This document shows positions 17,194-25,828 of a stretch of DNA of 64,000 bases, piece by piece; the first letter of the stretch is position 1; each line of letters opens with the position of its first letter. The stretch spans positions 124,070 through 188,069 of the forward strand of contig NZ_JACHEP010000003.1 in assembly GCF_014201465.1 (NCBI RefSeq). The letters are read 5' to 3'. The DNA comes from Anoxybacteroides tepidamans (GTDB taxonomy: Bacteria > Bacillota > Bacilli > Bacillales > Anoxybacillaceae). The notes below the pieces were generated by a model that did not search any database, had not been told where the DNA came from, and saw only the letters and a program-made list of their open reading frames with translations. Position numbers and translations under genes: made by a program.

Positions 17194-17422
17194 TCTTTTT
17201 TATTACTAGGTATTATTATTTAATACTAATTCTCGACAAACTGACAGGCTTTTCTAACAACAGCAACAAAAAAGCTTGTTATAGCGCGATTTATAGTACG
17301 GCTTCCCATTTTTTATTTCCTTTACTATAGTGACGAATCTCATGACATCATTACTGTCAAACAGGCTATCCCTTATGCCACGTATAGCTGTTTTTGATTT
17401 TATTTAACAATGAGGAATGTAT

Positions 17423-18529
17423 TTATGCAGATGTTCTTTTTGCCGAACAATGGTCTTTTTCGCTAATATACTTTTTGTGAACATAAGGAGATGTCATCAC
17501 TGAAAGCATAGCCCCGTAATCAAGGGAGAATCTTACTTCATCGCCTAGCTTTAAATCCATATTTTTTGTATCAAGAATAATATGATCACTGCTTGAACCG
17601 AGTATTTCAACAGGCAGAAGCGGAGTCAATCCGCTTACTAATACGTCTTGCCGTCCCATTCCGACAATAGCGCGGCGAATGATTCCACGCTCTTTAAAAG
17701 ATACCGTCTCACCAAATGCATTTCTTCCCCGGTCTCCAAACGGTACAGATGGCTTTAATTTCGATTCAATCACTTCAGCAACTAGGCAGAACGCATCTTG
17801 ATACAGCCCAGGAATGGGTGTTCCATTGACCGTTTCCCTCCCTAAAAAGATGGACTCTCCAAGGCGAATATGATTAATCATTCCGACGTCTTTTGTCTGT
17901 TTCAACCAATGGTAGTTAGCTGAATTGCCACCCGAAACGTATGGGAGGAATAAAGAAAATTGTTTTTGCACTCGCTTTACTAGGGAAGAGAATTCGTGCA
18001 TTTTTTGTTCGGTCGGAATGACACCGCCAAAGCAGGCAAAGTTCGTGCCAAGACCGACAATTTGAATTCCCGGCAGTTTCAGAACTTCCTCAATAAAAGC
18101 GGGAACATCTTTGATCATAATTCCCTCTCTTAAATCGCCCATTTCGACCATTAAAATAATCGAATGCACTTTCTGTTGCTTCACCGCTTCCGCCGACAAA
18201 GCCCGAATCACTTCAAGCTCTGTGTTCATACTGATATCGGCAAACCGAACCACCTGCTCGACTTCACTTAGCGCAGGCGTGCGCAATAACATATATGTGG
18301 CATTCAATTGGGCCGATTTCAGCTTTTGGATGCGGGAAATTTTTGTGTCCGCTAGGCTCGTAATGCCGCTTTCAATTAAAACTTTGGCGATCTCAAGGCT
18401 AGCGCCAACTCCTTTGACTACCCCAGTAATTTGAATTTCTTTCTCCTCATATAATTTTTTTAGCACTCTGGCATTATGGCGAATTTTTCTTAGATCGACT
18501 TCTACTCTTGGGGCGATTTCCTTCCTCAT
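17423..18529 (-). CDS. Alanine/ornithine racemase-family PLP enzyme
   Basis: Fold-type III PLP-dependent amino-acid racemase, related to ornithine racemase Orr and B. subtilis YhfX-type proteins rather than classic Alr. It has 368 residues. The PLP lysine lies in TGVVKGVGAS at about residue 39. The barrel continues through LVEMGDLREGI and GLGTNFACFGG to the phosphate-binding region SGGNSANY and RLGESIFLG. It starts at an ATG that overlaps the stop of the upstream DUF1611 gene by 4 bp (ATGA), so the two are translationally coupled. DUF1611 partners in characterised systems act on D-amino acids; the substrate here is unknown. The 3' side (17217-17422) has no clear terminator. Confidence 0.82.
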   Translation of the reverse strand: MRKEIAPRVEVDLRKIRHNARVLKKLYEEKEIQITGVVKGVGASLEIAKVLIESGITSLADTKISRIQKLKSAQLNATYMLLRTPALSEVEQVVRFADISMNTELEVIRALSAEAVKQQKVHSIILMVEMGDLREGIMIKDVPAFIEEVLKLPGIQIVGLGTNFACFGGVIPTEQKMHEFSSLVKRVQKQFSLFLPYVSGGNSANYHWLKQTKDVGMINHIRLGESIFLGRETVNGTPIPGLYQDAFCLVAEVIESKLKPSVPFGDRGRNAFGETVSFKERGIIRRAIVGMGRQDVLVSGLTPLLPVEILGSSSDHIILDTKNMDLKLGDEVRFSLDYGAMLSVMTSPYVHKKYISEKDHCSAKRTSA

Positions 18530-19614
18530 ACAGCCACCCCGGATTTCCGCTTATTTTGTAAAGAAGGAAAATATTCAATGAGGCGATTTATCACTTTATC
18601 AGGTCCCATTTTTAACACGTCCGTAACTGGCATCCGGAACTTTTGTTCGTACTCGACGATCGTTTTCTGTAATTCATCGTCGGACATGCCCTCATGATTC
18701 AATGTAATGGCGATCACTTTCGTTTGACCGAAATGTTCGATCAAGTCGATTTCACTTTGGACGGTCGGCATTGTCATAAAAGGAAAATCGCCTAACACTT
18801 TCCTTTTTGGAGGATGTTGTAAAATGACGGCTTTCGGTCTTGCCCCTTTTAAAATGCCGCATGAACTTACATAAGCAGGGTGGCTTAATGCGCCTTGCCC
18901 TTCCACAATAATGATATCAGGCTTTTCGATTTCGTTCGCTCTGACAATTTCTCTTTCTAATTCGCCGATCATATACTGAAGCGGGAAAGCATCCATGGCA
19001 AATCCGTAGGAAGCGCCTTGAATGAGCCCAGTTTGTCCGGTTGCGATAAAGGCGGTGCGATATCCCCGTTCTTGCAGACGTTTATCAATCATCATGGCGG
19101 TTGTCCGTTTTCCGCATGCCCCGTCTGTGCCAAGCACAGCAATAATCGGCGTCCTCACTTGCAAAATGCGGCCGGTAAATAGCGTCCATTCTTTTTTCGG
19201 TCTCGGCTTGCGAATATCGCGAATCTCTACCCCATATTGTTGGGCGATTCTCATCATTTCTTCATCTTCTGTAAGAAATTCCTGAAGCGGGTTAATGATA
19301 TTCATTCCAGCTTCCATTGCATTGATAATGACTTGTCGTTCTTCTTTTTTGAGAAAAGCATCAGCAGGAGCAATGCCAAGGATAAAGTAGTTCGGTTTTT
19401 CTTTTGAAGAGGCAATCGCTTCTTGAAGGTCTCTACAAATAGGAATTCCGTTTCTTTTTTGATCTAAAAATTCCCCAGAATCTTGGCCGGCTTTCGAGCT
19501 GTCAATCACCGCTGTAATCTCGTACATTCCTGAATTGCGAATCAATCCGTTTGCTGTCTTTCCATCCATGGAGCCAAATTGATTTTCACAGTAAACAATG
19601 GCATATTTCTTCAT
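18526..19614 (-). CDS. DUF1611 P-loop protein (DgcN-like)
   Basis: About 362 residues. The N-terminal part is Rossmann-like (KKYAIVYCENQFGSMDGKTANGL). The C-terminal P-loop domain carries the Walker A motif GTDGACGKRTT at about residues 162-172 and later IIVEGQGALSHPAY, both hallmarks of DUF1611. One characterised member, DgcN, is a D-glutamate N-acetyltransferase acting with a dipeptide-epimerase-type partner. Here the partner is a PLP racemase instead. The ATG at 19614 follows GGGGGG. It is first in a coupled two-gene operon. Confidence 0.8.
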   Translation of the reverse strand: MKKYAIVYCENQFGSMDGKTANGLIRNSGMYEITAVIDSSKAGQDSGEFLDQKRNGIPICRDLQEAIASSKEKPNYFILGIAPADAFLKKEERQVIINAMEAGMNIINPLQEFLTEDEEMMRIAQQYGVEIRDIRKPRPKKEWTLFTGRILQVRTPIIAVLGTDGACGKRTTAMMIDKRLQERGYRTAFIATGQTGLIQGASYGFAMDAFPLQYMIGELEREIVRANEIEKPDIIIVEGQGALSHPAYVSSCGILKGARPKAVILQHPPKRKVLGDFPFMTMPTVQSEIDLIEHFGQTKVIAITLNHEGMSDDELQKTIVEYEQKFRMPVTDVLKMGPDKVINRLIEYFPSLQNKRKSGVAV

Positions 19615-19659
19615 CAGAAATCCCCCCATTTTTTATGTGAAATCAATTTTTTCCATGAA

Positions 19660-19713
19660 AAAGAACATCTTGACCGTTCCTAAAATAACCTTTAGAAAAG
19701 AAAGATGTTCTTT
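19660..19713. repeat. 12-bp perfect inverted repeat upstream of the DUF1611 operon
   Basis: AAAGAACATCTT (19660-19671) and AAGATGTTCTTT (19702-19713) are perfect complements 30 bp apart. On the minus strand the second arm is followed by TTTC, so it could be a leader terminator or a dimeric operator for the racemase operon. Confidence 0.5.
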
Positions 19714-19835
19714 CATTCTTGAAACATAGTTGTCCTATTGATAATTATAATAAATTTAGCGAAAAATGTAAAATAGTTTGCCGGGTTCAGATAACAAATG
19801 AAGAGATCACTGCTCCTCAAAGGATATCCAAAAAA

Positions 19836-19982
19836 TCATTCAGATATATACACCAATAACTTACTCGTATCGATAACGAGGTTCGAAGCACTTAAGAAAT
19901 CAACCCCTAAGATGCCATCAAGATCTAGGTTATCAATTTTATTAAAATCATAAAATAACGACAAAGATTTTAATAAAATTGT
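19836..19982 (-). pseudogene. C-terminal remnant of a retropepsin-like aspartyl protease
   Basis: A minus-strand frame without a start codon encodes about 48 residues ending in LDGILGVDFLSASNLVID and then TSKLLVYISE before a TGA. The pattern G-I-L-G-x-D-F-L followed by a hydrophobic I-D strand is the C-terminal signature of retropepsin-type (clan AA) aspartyl protease domains. The N-terminal part with the catalytic DTG/DSG motif is missing and a stop lies just upstream. I interpret it as a decayed gene. Confidence 0.55.
19934..19981. repeat. 16-bp perfect AT-rich inverted repeat
   Basis: CAATTTTATTAAAATC (19934-19949) and GATTTTAATAAAATTG (19966-19981) are perfect complements separated by 16 bases. 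It overlaps the protease remnant. Its role is unknown. Confidence 0.6.
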
Positions 19983-20462
19983 TTATATGATGATAACATA
20001 TTACCAGATCAAAAATAACTATTTTTATAAAAATTTTGGTTCATCACCACAACATGTACTTGACAAGCAAGGCGTTTGCGTGAACCGCTATGTATCAAAA
20101 CATTAATTTCCCTCATTTTTCCTTCTAGTCACAAGTAAGAAATGTTCTGAAACAGTCAAGCACAACTTTTGGTGAAGAGCCCAGAGGAAAAGCTTTTTGA
20201 ACAGGCTTTATTAGTTATTTTACATAATTACTAAGGAAGTTTTTAGATACAATAAACATTCAATAAAAATGGTTGAAGTGATAATATATTGAGCAAATGA
20301 TGCTATAAAACTTTTCCTACAAGCAAGTCATTGATTAAGGAAGCATCTCGATTCAATTACATATCATAATTTTTCTCGTACTGAATGGGTGTATGGATAA
20401 GACTCACATATACAATGATGAAACTTTAACACCATTTTTATAGTTGAAGGAAGTGAAAAAGA
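19983..20462. other. Gene-free AT-rich stretch
   Basis: No convincing ORF with a ribosome binding site is visible on either strand. Several short frames are interrupted by stops, consistent with decayed sequence. The segment ends in the GAAGGAAGTG ribosome binding site of the flavoprotein gene at 20463, whose promoter must lie here although I cannot place it with confidence. Confidence 0.5.
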
Positions 20463-21881
20463 ATGAGCTTAGAGGCTTTAAACAAACAAGTGAAAATCGA
20501 TCTTTCCTATCTCGCCTTCGGAGGTCCAAACTGGGTGCGCCCGCTCAGCCATCCTGAAGGGCATGTTTATGATGTCGTGATCGTCGGCGGCGGCCAAAGC
20601 GGTTTAGGTGCAGCTTTCGGTCTTTTACGCGAGCGAATATCCAACATTCTCGTGATTGACGAGAACCGGGAAGGCTTGGAAGGACCATGGGAAACCTACG
20701 CCCGCATGGTGACTTTGCGAACACCTAAGCATTTGACCTCCATCGACCTTGGAATTCCTTCTCTAACCTTCCGCGCTTGGTGGGAAGCGCAATTCGGATC
20801 GGAAAGTTGGGAAGCGCTGGACAAAATTCCTCGGGGAGACTGGATGAACTATTTGCGCTGGTTTCGAAAGGTTCTCAATCTGCCCGTCGTTAATGAAGTG
20901 AAGTTGAAGTTGATTGAGCCAACTGATGAAGGGATTCACCGACTTCATATTGAAGGAAAGGGTGCACCATCGGACAGATTATTGGCGCGAAAGGTCATTT
21001 TAGCCACGGGAATTCAAGGCGGCGGCGAATGGCATGTACCTCCTTTCATTGCCGAAAAATTGCCGCGTCATTTATATGCCCATTCCTCAGAAGCAATTGA
21101 TTTTAAAGCACTAAGAGGGAAAAAGATTGGAATTCTGGGTGGCGGAGCATCTGCCTTTGATAATGCGAATTTCGCCCTATCAGAAGGTGCTGCGGAGGTT
21201 CATGTCTTTGTCCGTCGCAATGAATTGCAACGTATCAATCCGATTCGCCATATGGAAGTTTCCGGCTTAATCGAACGTTTCCAAGCTTTATCGGACGCCG
21301 ATAAATATGCGGTTATTGCTCATTTCTTTAAATATAATCAACCGCCGACTAATGATACCTTTGAACGCGCAGCCTCATGGCCCGGTTTTCATTTGCACTT
21401 AGGTGCACCGTGGCTTAATGTTGAAGCTACAGATAAAGGGGCAGTAGTGACCACTCCTCAGGGCAAGTTCACCTTTGATTTCTTGATCATCTGTACTGGT
21501 CTCGTCACTGACCCGGCTTTGCGTCCGGAGTTGAGGCTTGTTGAAAGCCACATTGCTCGATGGGGCGACCGCTATAATCCCCCTGAAGAGTTGGCCAATC
21601 CTTTGCTTGATGCCCACCCTTATCTCAGCCCCGGTTTTGCTTTTTTAAGCCGGGATGAAAAGGGCAAAAAGCTCCTGTACGGACTTTTCGCTTTTAACTA
21701 TTCGGGTTTGATCAGTTGCGGCATTACAGCATCTGCTCTTTCCGGCTTGAAATATGGGATTCCGAAGCTCGTGTCAGCAGTAGCAGATCAACTTTTCTTC
21801 GACGATCGCGAAGAAATACTGAAAGACTTCTTTGCCTATAGTGAAGTCGAATTTGTCGGTGAATGGACTAAAACGGATTAA
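20463..21881 (+). CDS. FMO-like FAD/NAD(P)-binding oxidoreductase
   Basis: 472-residue flavoprotein with two dinucleotide-binding motifs: VVIVGGGQSGLGAAFGLL (about residues 38-55, FAD) and KIGILGGGASAFDNANFAL (about 220-238, NAD(P)H). This arrangement fits the flavin-containing monooxygenase / NAD(P)-binding oxidoreductase superfamily. The conserved segment FLIICTGLVTDP lies near 345. The canonical FMO fingerprint is not clear, so the substrate is unknown. The ATG follows GAAGGAAG. It is a lone gene bordered by gene-poor DNA, which suggests an accessory, possibly acquired, gene. Confidence 0.8.
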   Translation: MSLEALNKQVKIDLSYLAFGGPNWVRPLSHPEGHVYDVVIVGGGQSGLGAAFGLLRERISNILVIDENREGLEGPWETYARMVTLRTPKHLTSIDLGIPSLTFRAWWEAQFGSESWEALDKIPRGDWMNYLRWFRKVLNLPVVNEVKLKLIEPTDEGIHRLHIEGKGAPSDRLLARKVILATGIQGGGEWHVPPFIAEKLPRHLYAHSSEAIDFKALRGKKIGILGGGASAFDNANFALSEGAAEVHVFVRRNELQRINPIRHMEVSGLIERFQALSDADKYAVIAHFFKYNQPPTNDTFERAASWPGFHLHLGAPWLNVEATDKGAVVTTPQGKFTFDFLIICTGLVTDPALRPELRLVESHIARWGDRYNPPEELANPLLDAHPYLSPGFAFLSRDEKGKKLLYGLFAFNYSGLISCGITASALSGLKYGIPKLVSAVADQLFFDDREEILKDFFAYSEVEFVGEWTKTD

Positions 21882-21946
21882 GAAAAGTTGCATTTTTTAC
21901 CGAATTGCATATAATTAGCGACATGATTACTGCTAAAAATAACAGG

Positions 21947-22006
21947 GTTAGAGTTACTTTGCGATTGTTTTTCCTAGAAATGCAAAGTAGATCTAACTCT
22001 TTTGAG
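21947..22006 (+). terminator. Terminator after the FMO-like gene
   Basis: GTTAGAGTTACTTTGC (21947-21962) pairs with GCAAAGTAGATCTAAC (21982-21997) at 14 of 16 positions, followed by TCTTTTGAGATTTT. Confidence 0.6.
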
Positions 22007-22104
22007 ATTTTACCATATATTAGAGCAAGATCACGAATAGAATATACAAAAAAGCTTCGCTTGCCGTTTTACGACAAACCATAATTCAATCCTTTGCTTT
22101 ATCA

Positions 22105-22584
22105 CTATTTATGATACGGTTCCCCCCGATTAATCCGGAACGCTCGGTAAATTTGTTCAAAAAGAATGAGCCGCATAAGCTGGTGCGGGAACGTCATTTT
22201 GGAGAACGACAATGATTCGTTCGCCCGTTGCATCACTTTTTGACTTAGACCGAGCGAGCCGCCGATAATAAAAACGATTTTGCTTTTGCCGTAAGTGGCG
22301 AGCTTGTCCAAGCTTTCCGCAAACTCTTCCGAAGACTTCATCTTTCCTTCAATAGCTAATGCGATCACATGCGCATCATCGGCAATTTTCGCTAAAATAC
22401 GCTCCCCTTCTCTCTCTTTTACTTGTTCCATCTCCTGCCCGCTTAAATGTTCCGGTGCTTTTTCATCGGGAACTTCGATCAATTCGATTTTCGCATATCC
22501 CGACAACCTTTTGACATATTCCTCGATCCCTTGTTTTAAATACTTTTCTTTTAATTTGCCAACAGAAATAACAGTAATATTCAC
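22105..22584 (-). CDS. rlmH: 23S rRNA (pseudouridine1915-N3)-methyltransferase RlmH
   Basis: SPOUT-family methyltransferase that methylates pseudouridine 1915 in helix 69 of 23S rRNA on the 70S ribosome. It has 159 residues, exactly the family length, if it starts at the GTG at 22584 ([16 protein letters not shown]). The trefoil-knot SAM site is visible in [12 protein letters not shown] near 100-111, and the C-terminal [21 protein letters not shown] is diagnostic. The longer in-frame start at 22653 adds a non-homologous leader that runs through DnaA boxes. B. subtilis name: yydA. Confidence 0.95.
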   Translation of the reverse strand: MNITVISVGKLKEKYLKQGIEEYVKRLSGYAKIELIEVPDEKAPEHLSGQEMEQVKEREGERILAKIADDAHVIALAIEGKMKSSEEFAESLDKLATYGKSKIVFIIGGSLGLSQKVMQRANESLSFSKMTFPHQLMRLILFEQIYRAFRINRGEPYHK

Positions 22585-22622
22585 AAACCATCCCCACTTT
22601 ACAAACAAGTTATCAACAATAT

Positions 22623-22904
22623 TTATCCACATATACACATAGTGTATCCACATATAGTATTAAAAACGTTCGTTCCCTACTATATATTCCGCTCGTTTGG
22701 AACAAAATTTACACACTTCCTCCTTGTTATCCACAGAAATACGGGAAAATTCCGGCGCTTGCTCCGTTTTATCCACATAGACGTCAATTGCAAGCTCAAT
22801 ATGCTCCTTACAACAAGCAATCATCTTCAACCCCCCTTATTCACTTGTGGACAAAGAAAAACAGGAGCGCCTCTTCCCGCTCCTTGTTTCCCTTCTTATC
22901 CACA
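22623..22904 (+). promoter_or_regulatory. DnaA-box cluster around yyzF
   Basis: Four perfect TTATCCACA boxes lie at 22623-22631, 22727-22735, 22769-22777 and 22896-22904, all in the same orientation. GTATCCACA at 22644-22652 is a one-mismatch box, and TGTGGACAA at 22846-22854 is an inverted TTGTCCACA. Some boxes lie inside the yyzF coding sequence. B. subtilis has, to my recollection, an origin-proximal DnaA-box cluster at the same locus (yydA), which titrates DnaA. Confidence 0.75.
22660..22824 (-). CDS. yyzF: CxxH/CxxC zinc-ribbon-like protein YyzF
   Basis: 54 residues: it begins MIACCKEHIELAIDVYVDKT and has CKFCSKRAEYIV near the end. The paired motifs C-C-x-x-H and C-x-x-C probably bind zinc. 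Length, start and motifs match B. subtilis YyzF. The ATG at 22824 is preceded by a purine-rich AAGGGGGG site. Function is unknown. It lies between yyxA and rlmH, as in B. subtilis, and overlaps the DnaA-box cluster. Confidence 0.85.
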   Translation of the reverse strand: MIACCKEHIELAIDVYVDKTEQAPEFSRISVDNKEEVCKFCSKRAEYIVGNERF

Positions 22905-22907
22905 TGA

Positions 22908-24128
22908 TTAGAACGATTCTTTTGCCAGCTTCATCGTCACCGTTTCTTTTTTTCCATCCCGATAAAATGTCACTTTCATTTCATCGCCAATCGTCTTTTT
23001 CGTATACAAATACTTTCGCAGATCAAGCACATTCGTAATTTTTTGGCCATCTAATGCAACGATGACATCAAACTGTCTTAATCCTGCTTGCGCCGCCGGA
23101 GATCTTGGCACCACTTGAATAATGGCAACTCCTTCTGTCACATTTGGCGGCAAATGCAACGTCTCTTGCAAATGATAAGAAGGAATGTCGCTTAAGGACC
23201 GAAGCTCTACCCCCATATATGGACGGCGTACTTGTCCGTATTTTTCTAAGTCGGAAATAATCGGACGTGCTGAGTTGATTGGAATGGCAAAGCCGATTCC
23301 TTCTACCGCCTCTTGGGCAATTTTCATCGAGTTAATGCCGATCACTTGCCCTTCAATGTTCACGAGAGCGCCGCCGCTATTCCCTGGATTGATAGCCGCA
23401 TCGGTTTGCAGCACTTCTGCATTCCAATCCGGTAATCCATCTTGGTCCAAATCGACTTCGATCGTCCGATTTTTCCCTGAAATAATTCCTTGTGTCACTG
23501 ATCCAGCAAATTGAAGGCCAAGCGGATTTCCGATCGCCACGACCGGCTCGCCTAGCTTCACAGCGTCGGAGTCGCCAAACTCCGCCACTTTTTTAACATG
23601 CTTCGCATCGATTTCAAGCACCGCTAAATCTGTTAACGCATCGCTTCCTAATAATTTGGCACGCACGCGCGTCCCATCTTTTAAGCTCACTTCTAACTGG
23701 CTCGCATTTTCCACTACGTGATGGTTCGTAACGATGAATGCTTTTCCGTCTGCTTTTTTATAAACGACCCCTGACCCTGTTCCAGCTTCGCCGCCTTGCG
23801 ACCAAAAGTTTGCTTCTTGAATATTGACGACGCCGACAACGGCATCGGATACTTTATCAATCGCTTTTGTTACTTGTGAAACGACGTTGACCGATACATT
23901 TTCTTGAACAGTCGGCTTATTCCCCACCGTTCCCTCATTTTCCGTCTGTCCGCCCCCTTTTGGCGTCACAGAATAAGGCAAAACATCCCACTTTGAAAGC
24001 GCCGGGATCGAAAACGTCACTAATAACGCCCCTAAAACGGCCCCAACTAATGCAGCGAAAAATGTGCCGCGGCGATTTCCTTTTTGTTTTTGCCGGTATT
24101 GCTCATAATGATCGTCGTAATAGCCCAT
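22908..24128 (-). CDS. yyxA: HtrA-like membrane-anchored serine protease YyxA (HtrC)
   Basis: Trypsin-like protease with a PDZ domain, anchored by one N-terminal transmembrane helix (FFAALVGAVLGALLVTF, about residues 24-40); it acts on the outer face of the membrane in protein quality control. It has 406 residues. The catalytic triad is visible: His in VTNHHVVENA, Asp in DALTDLAVLEI, and Ser in INPGNSGGALVN. The C-terminal PDZ domain includes QVVPRSPAAQAGLRQFDVIVALDG. The ATG at 24128 follows AGGTGAGC. It lies downstream of walJ, as in B. subtilis. Confidence 0.93.
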   Translation of the reverse strand: MGYYDDHYEQYRQKQKGNRRGTFFAALVGAVLGALLVTFSIPALSKWDVLPYSVTPKGGGQTENEGTVGNKPTVQENVSVNVVSQVTKAIDKVSDAVVGVVNIQEANFWSQGGEAGTGSGVVYKKADGKAFIVTNHHVVENASQLEVSLKDGTRVRAKLLGSDALTDLAVLEIDAKHVKKVAEFGDSDAVKLGEPVVAIGNPLGLQFAGSVTQGIISGKNRTIEVDLDQDGLPDWNAEVLQTDAAINPGNSGGALVNIEGQVIGINSMKIAQEAVEGIGFAIPINSARPIISDLEKYGQVRRPYMGVELRSLSDIPSYHLQETLHLPPNVTEGVAIIQVVPRSPAAQAGLRQFDVIVALDGQKITNVLDLRKYLYTKKTIGDEMKVTFYRDGKKETVTMKLAKESF

Positions 24129-24245
24129 CAACAGCTCACCTGTCCTTTCTCTACCAAATACGTATCGATCCTCTATATATTATAATGCTTGCTCTTCACA
24201 AAAATCCATTTTGAACACATTAGCCCATCCTTTCCAAAATTGCGT

Positions 24246-25037
24246 TTACACATACGCTAATTTTGTTGGAATTTTCGGATCGGTATCATAAAGATGGAAC
24301 TGCTCGCCAATCACAAACCCTTTGCTTGCCAGCATTTGCTCCACTGTCATTCTCGCTAATTCTTTCATATTGTTATCTTGGCTTAAGTGCGCCAAATAAA
24401 TTCGTTTCGTTTGATCACCGATCACATCCGCTAACGCTAACGCAGCATCTTCATTTGACACATGACCGACATCGCTCAAAATGCGACGCTTAATGTGCCA
24501 TGGATAAGAACCCATTCGCAGCATTTCCACATCGTGGTTGCTTTCAAACACAAAAACATCGGCACATTTAATGATCCCTTTCATCCGATCGCTTACATAC
24601 CCTGTATCCGTGATTAATACAAGCTTTTTTCCTTCATGGTGAAACACATAAAACATCGGTTCGGCGGCGTCGTGAGATACACCAAATGATTCGACATCTA
24701 AATCACCAAACGAACGAACAGCCCCGATAGGAAATACAAATTTCTGCTCAGTAGGAATTTCGCCAATCAATCCTTCCATTGCTTTCCATGTTTTTTCATT
24801 CGCATAAATCGGAAGCTGATATTTTCTCGCCAAAACTCCTAACCCTTTAATATGGTCACTATGTTCATGAGTCACTAAAATCGCCGTCACATCTTTTACA
24901 TGACGGCCAATTTGTTGAAAAAGCTGTTCGATTTGCTTGCCGCTTAACCCCACATCGACAAGCAACCGATGTTTAGTTGTTTCGACATAAAAAGCGTTTC
25001 CCGTACTTCCACTGGCAAGGACGCTAAACTGCATCAT
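24246..25037 (-). CDS. walJ: MBL-fold metallohydrolase WalJ (YycJ)
   Basis: Metallo-beta-lactamase-fold protein of the WalRK operon, implicated in exonuclease or DNA-repair activity and in linking cell-wall signalling to replication. About 263 residues, starting [20 protein letters not shown]. The metal site HEHSDHIKG lies at about residue 57, with further histidine/aspartate ligands in GVSHDAAEP and LAHLSQDN. The ATG at 25037 is chosen for its spacing from GGAG; an in-frame GTG at 25046 overlaps the end of walI and is possible. Confidence 0.93.
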   Translation of the reverse strand: MMQFSVLASGSTGNAFYVETTKHRLLVDVGLSGKQIEQLFQQIGRHVKDVTAILVTHEHSDHIKGLGVLARKYQLPIYANEKTWKAMEGLIGEIPTEQKFVFPIGAVRSFGDLDVESFGVSHDAAEPMFYVFHHEGKKLVLITDTGYVSDRMKGIIKCADVFVFESNHDVEMLRMGSYPWHIKRRILSDVGHVSNEDAALALADVIGDQTKRIYLAHLSQDNNMKELARMTVEQMLASKGFVIGEQFHLYDTDPKIPTKLAYV

Positions 25038-25042
25038 CTCAT

Positions 25043-25828
25043 TCACTCCAACACTTTTCCTTCATCATTAATAATTTGCCCTTCAAACGCATGAATAAAA
25101 TAATCTTTCTTGCCGTTCACCACAATATGCCAAGTCGGCGTTAATACTTGCGAAGCGGTAAATTGCACAAGTGCATAATATCCGAGTTCGATCGTGGTGA
25201 CGCGATCGCCCGGCTTTAAATAATCTTTCTTATACAGTGTTTCAATCGCTTTAATCGCTGGGATAATGTCTTGTTTTTTCTCATATTTTTCTAAATCGTC
25301 TAGCATTGTTTGTTCATAAGAAACGACTTCTTTTTTGTCATTTAAATGCAACAACAGCATGCTGCTGACATTTTTATAAATCATTTTGTTACCGTATTTT
25401 TGAAAGCAAATAATCGTCTGCGATTTTTCATCGAACGACCAAAACGCATAATTTTTCCCACCGATTATGTTTTGCTGCAAAAACTCATTCAAACTGTAAG
25501 GATCTTTAAAATTCGCAAGAGAAACCGGTTGAACAAACGTTGCTTGCAAAACAGGCTGATTGCTCGTCGTCACTTTTTGATTCGTCAATTTTTCCGTTTC
25601 TTCGCGGGTAAAAATCTTGCTTTTTCCGCTTACATACGATGCTTTCGTAATTTCTTTCGGGATCTCAACATACGTAATACCATTCGCTTCGAGTTGTTCT
25701 TCAATGGTCGTTTCTAAAATGACATCAAGCTGACTGCTGCTTCGTTTTTGCATAAACTGATAACCTAAAAAGAGATCGAGGATGAGAAAAGTAATAATAA
25801 AGATCGTCTTTGTCTTACTCCAATCCAA
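25043..25828 (-). CDS. walI: WalRK regulator WalI (YycI)
   Basis: Single-pass membrane protein that, with WalH, restrains the sensor kinase WalK at the cell surface. It has 261 residues. The N-terminal anchor is [27 protein letters not shown], followed by an extracytoplasmic YycI domain. It ends [22 protein letters not shown] and then a tail. It overlaps walH by 14 bp and abuts walJ, so translation of the operon is probably coupled. Confidence 0.93.
   Translation of the reverse strand: MDWSKTKTIFIITFLILDLFLGYQFMQKRSSSQLDVILETTIEEQLEANGITYVEIPKEITKASYVSGKSKIFTREETEKLTNQKVTTSNQPVLQATFVQPVSLANFKDPYSLNEFLQQNIIGGKNYAFWSFDEKSQTIICFQKYGNKMIYKNVSSMLLLHLNDKKEVVSYEQTMLDDLEKYEKKQDIIPAIKAIETLYKKDYLKPGDRVTTIELGYYALVQFTASQVLTPTWHIVVNGKKDYFIHAFEGQIINDEGKVLE

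Noticed and set aside
19660..19713. Possible T-box or other riboswitch upstream of the DUF1611 operon
   Set aside because: There is a good inverted repeat, but no T-box sequence AGGGUGGNACCGCG or other recognised aptamer core.
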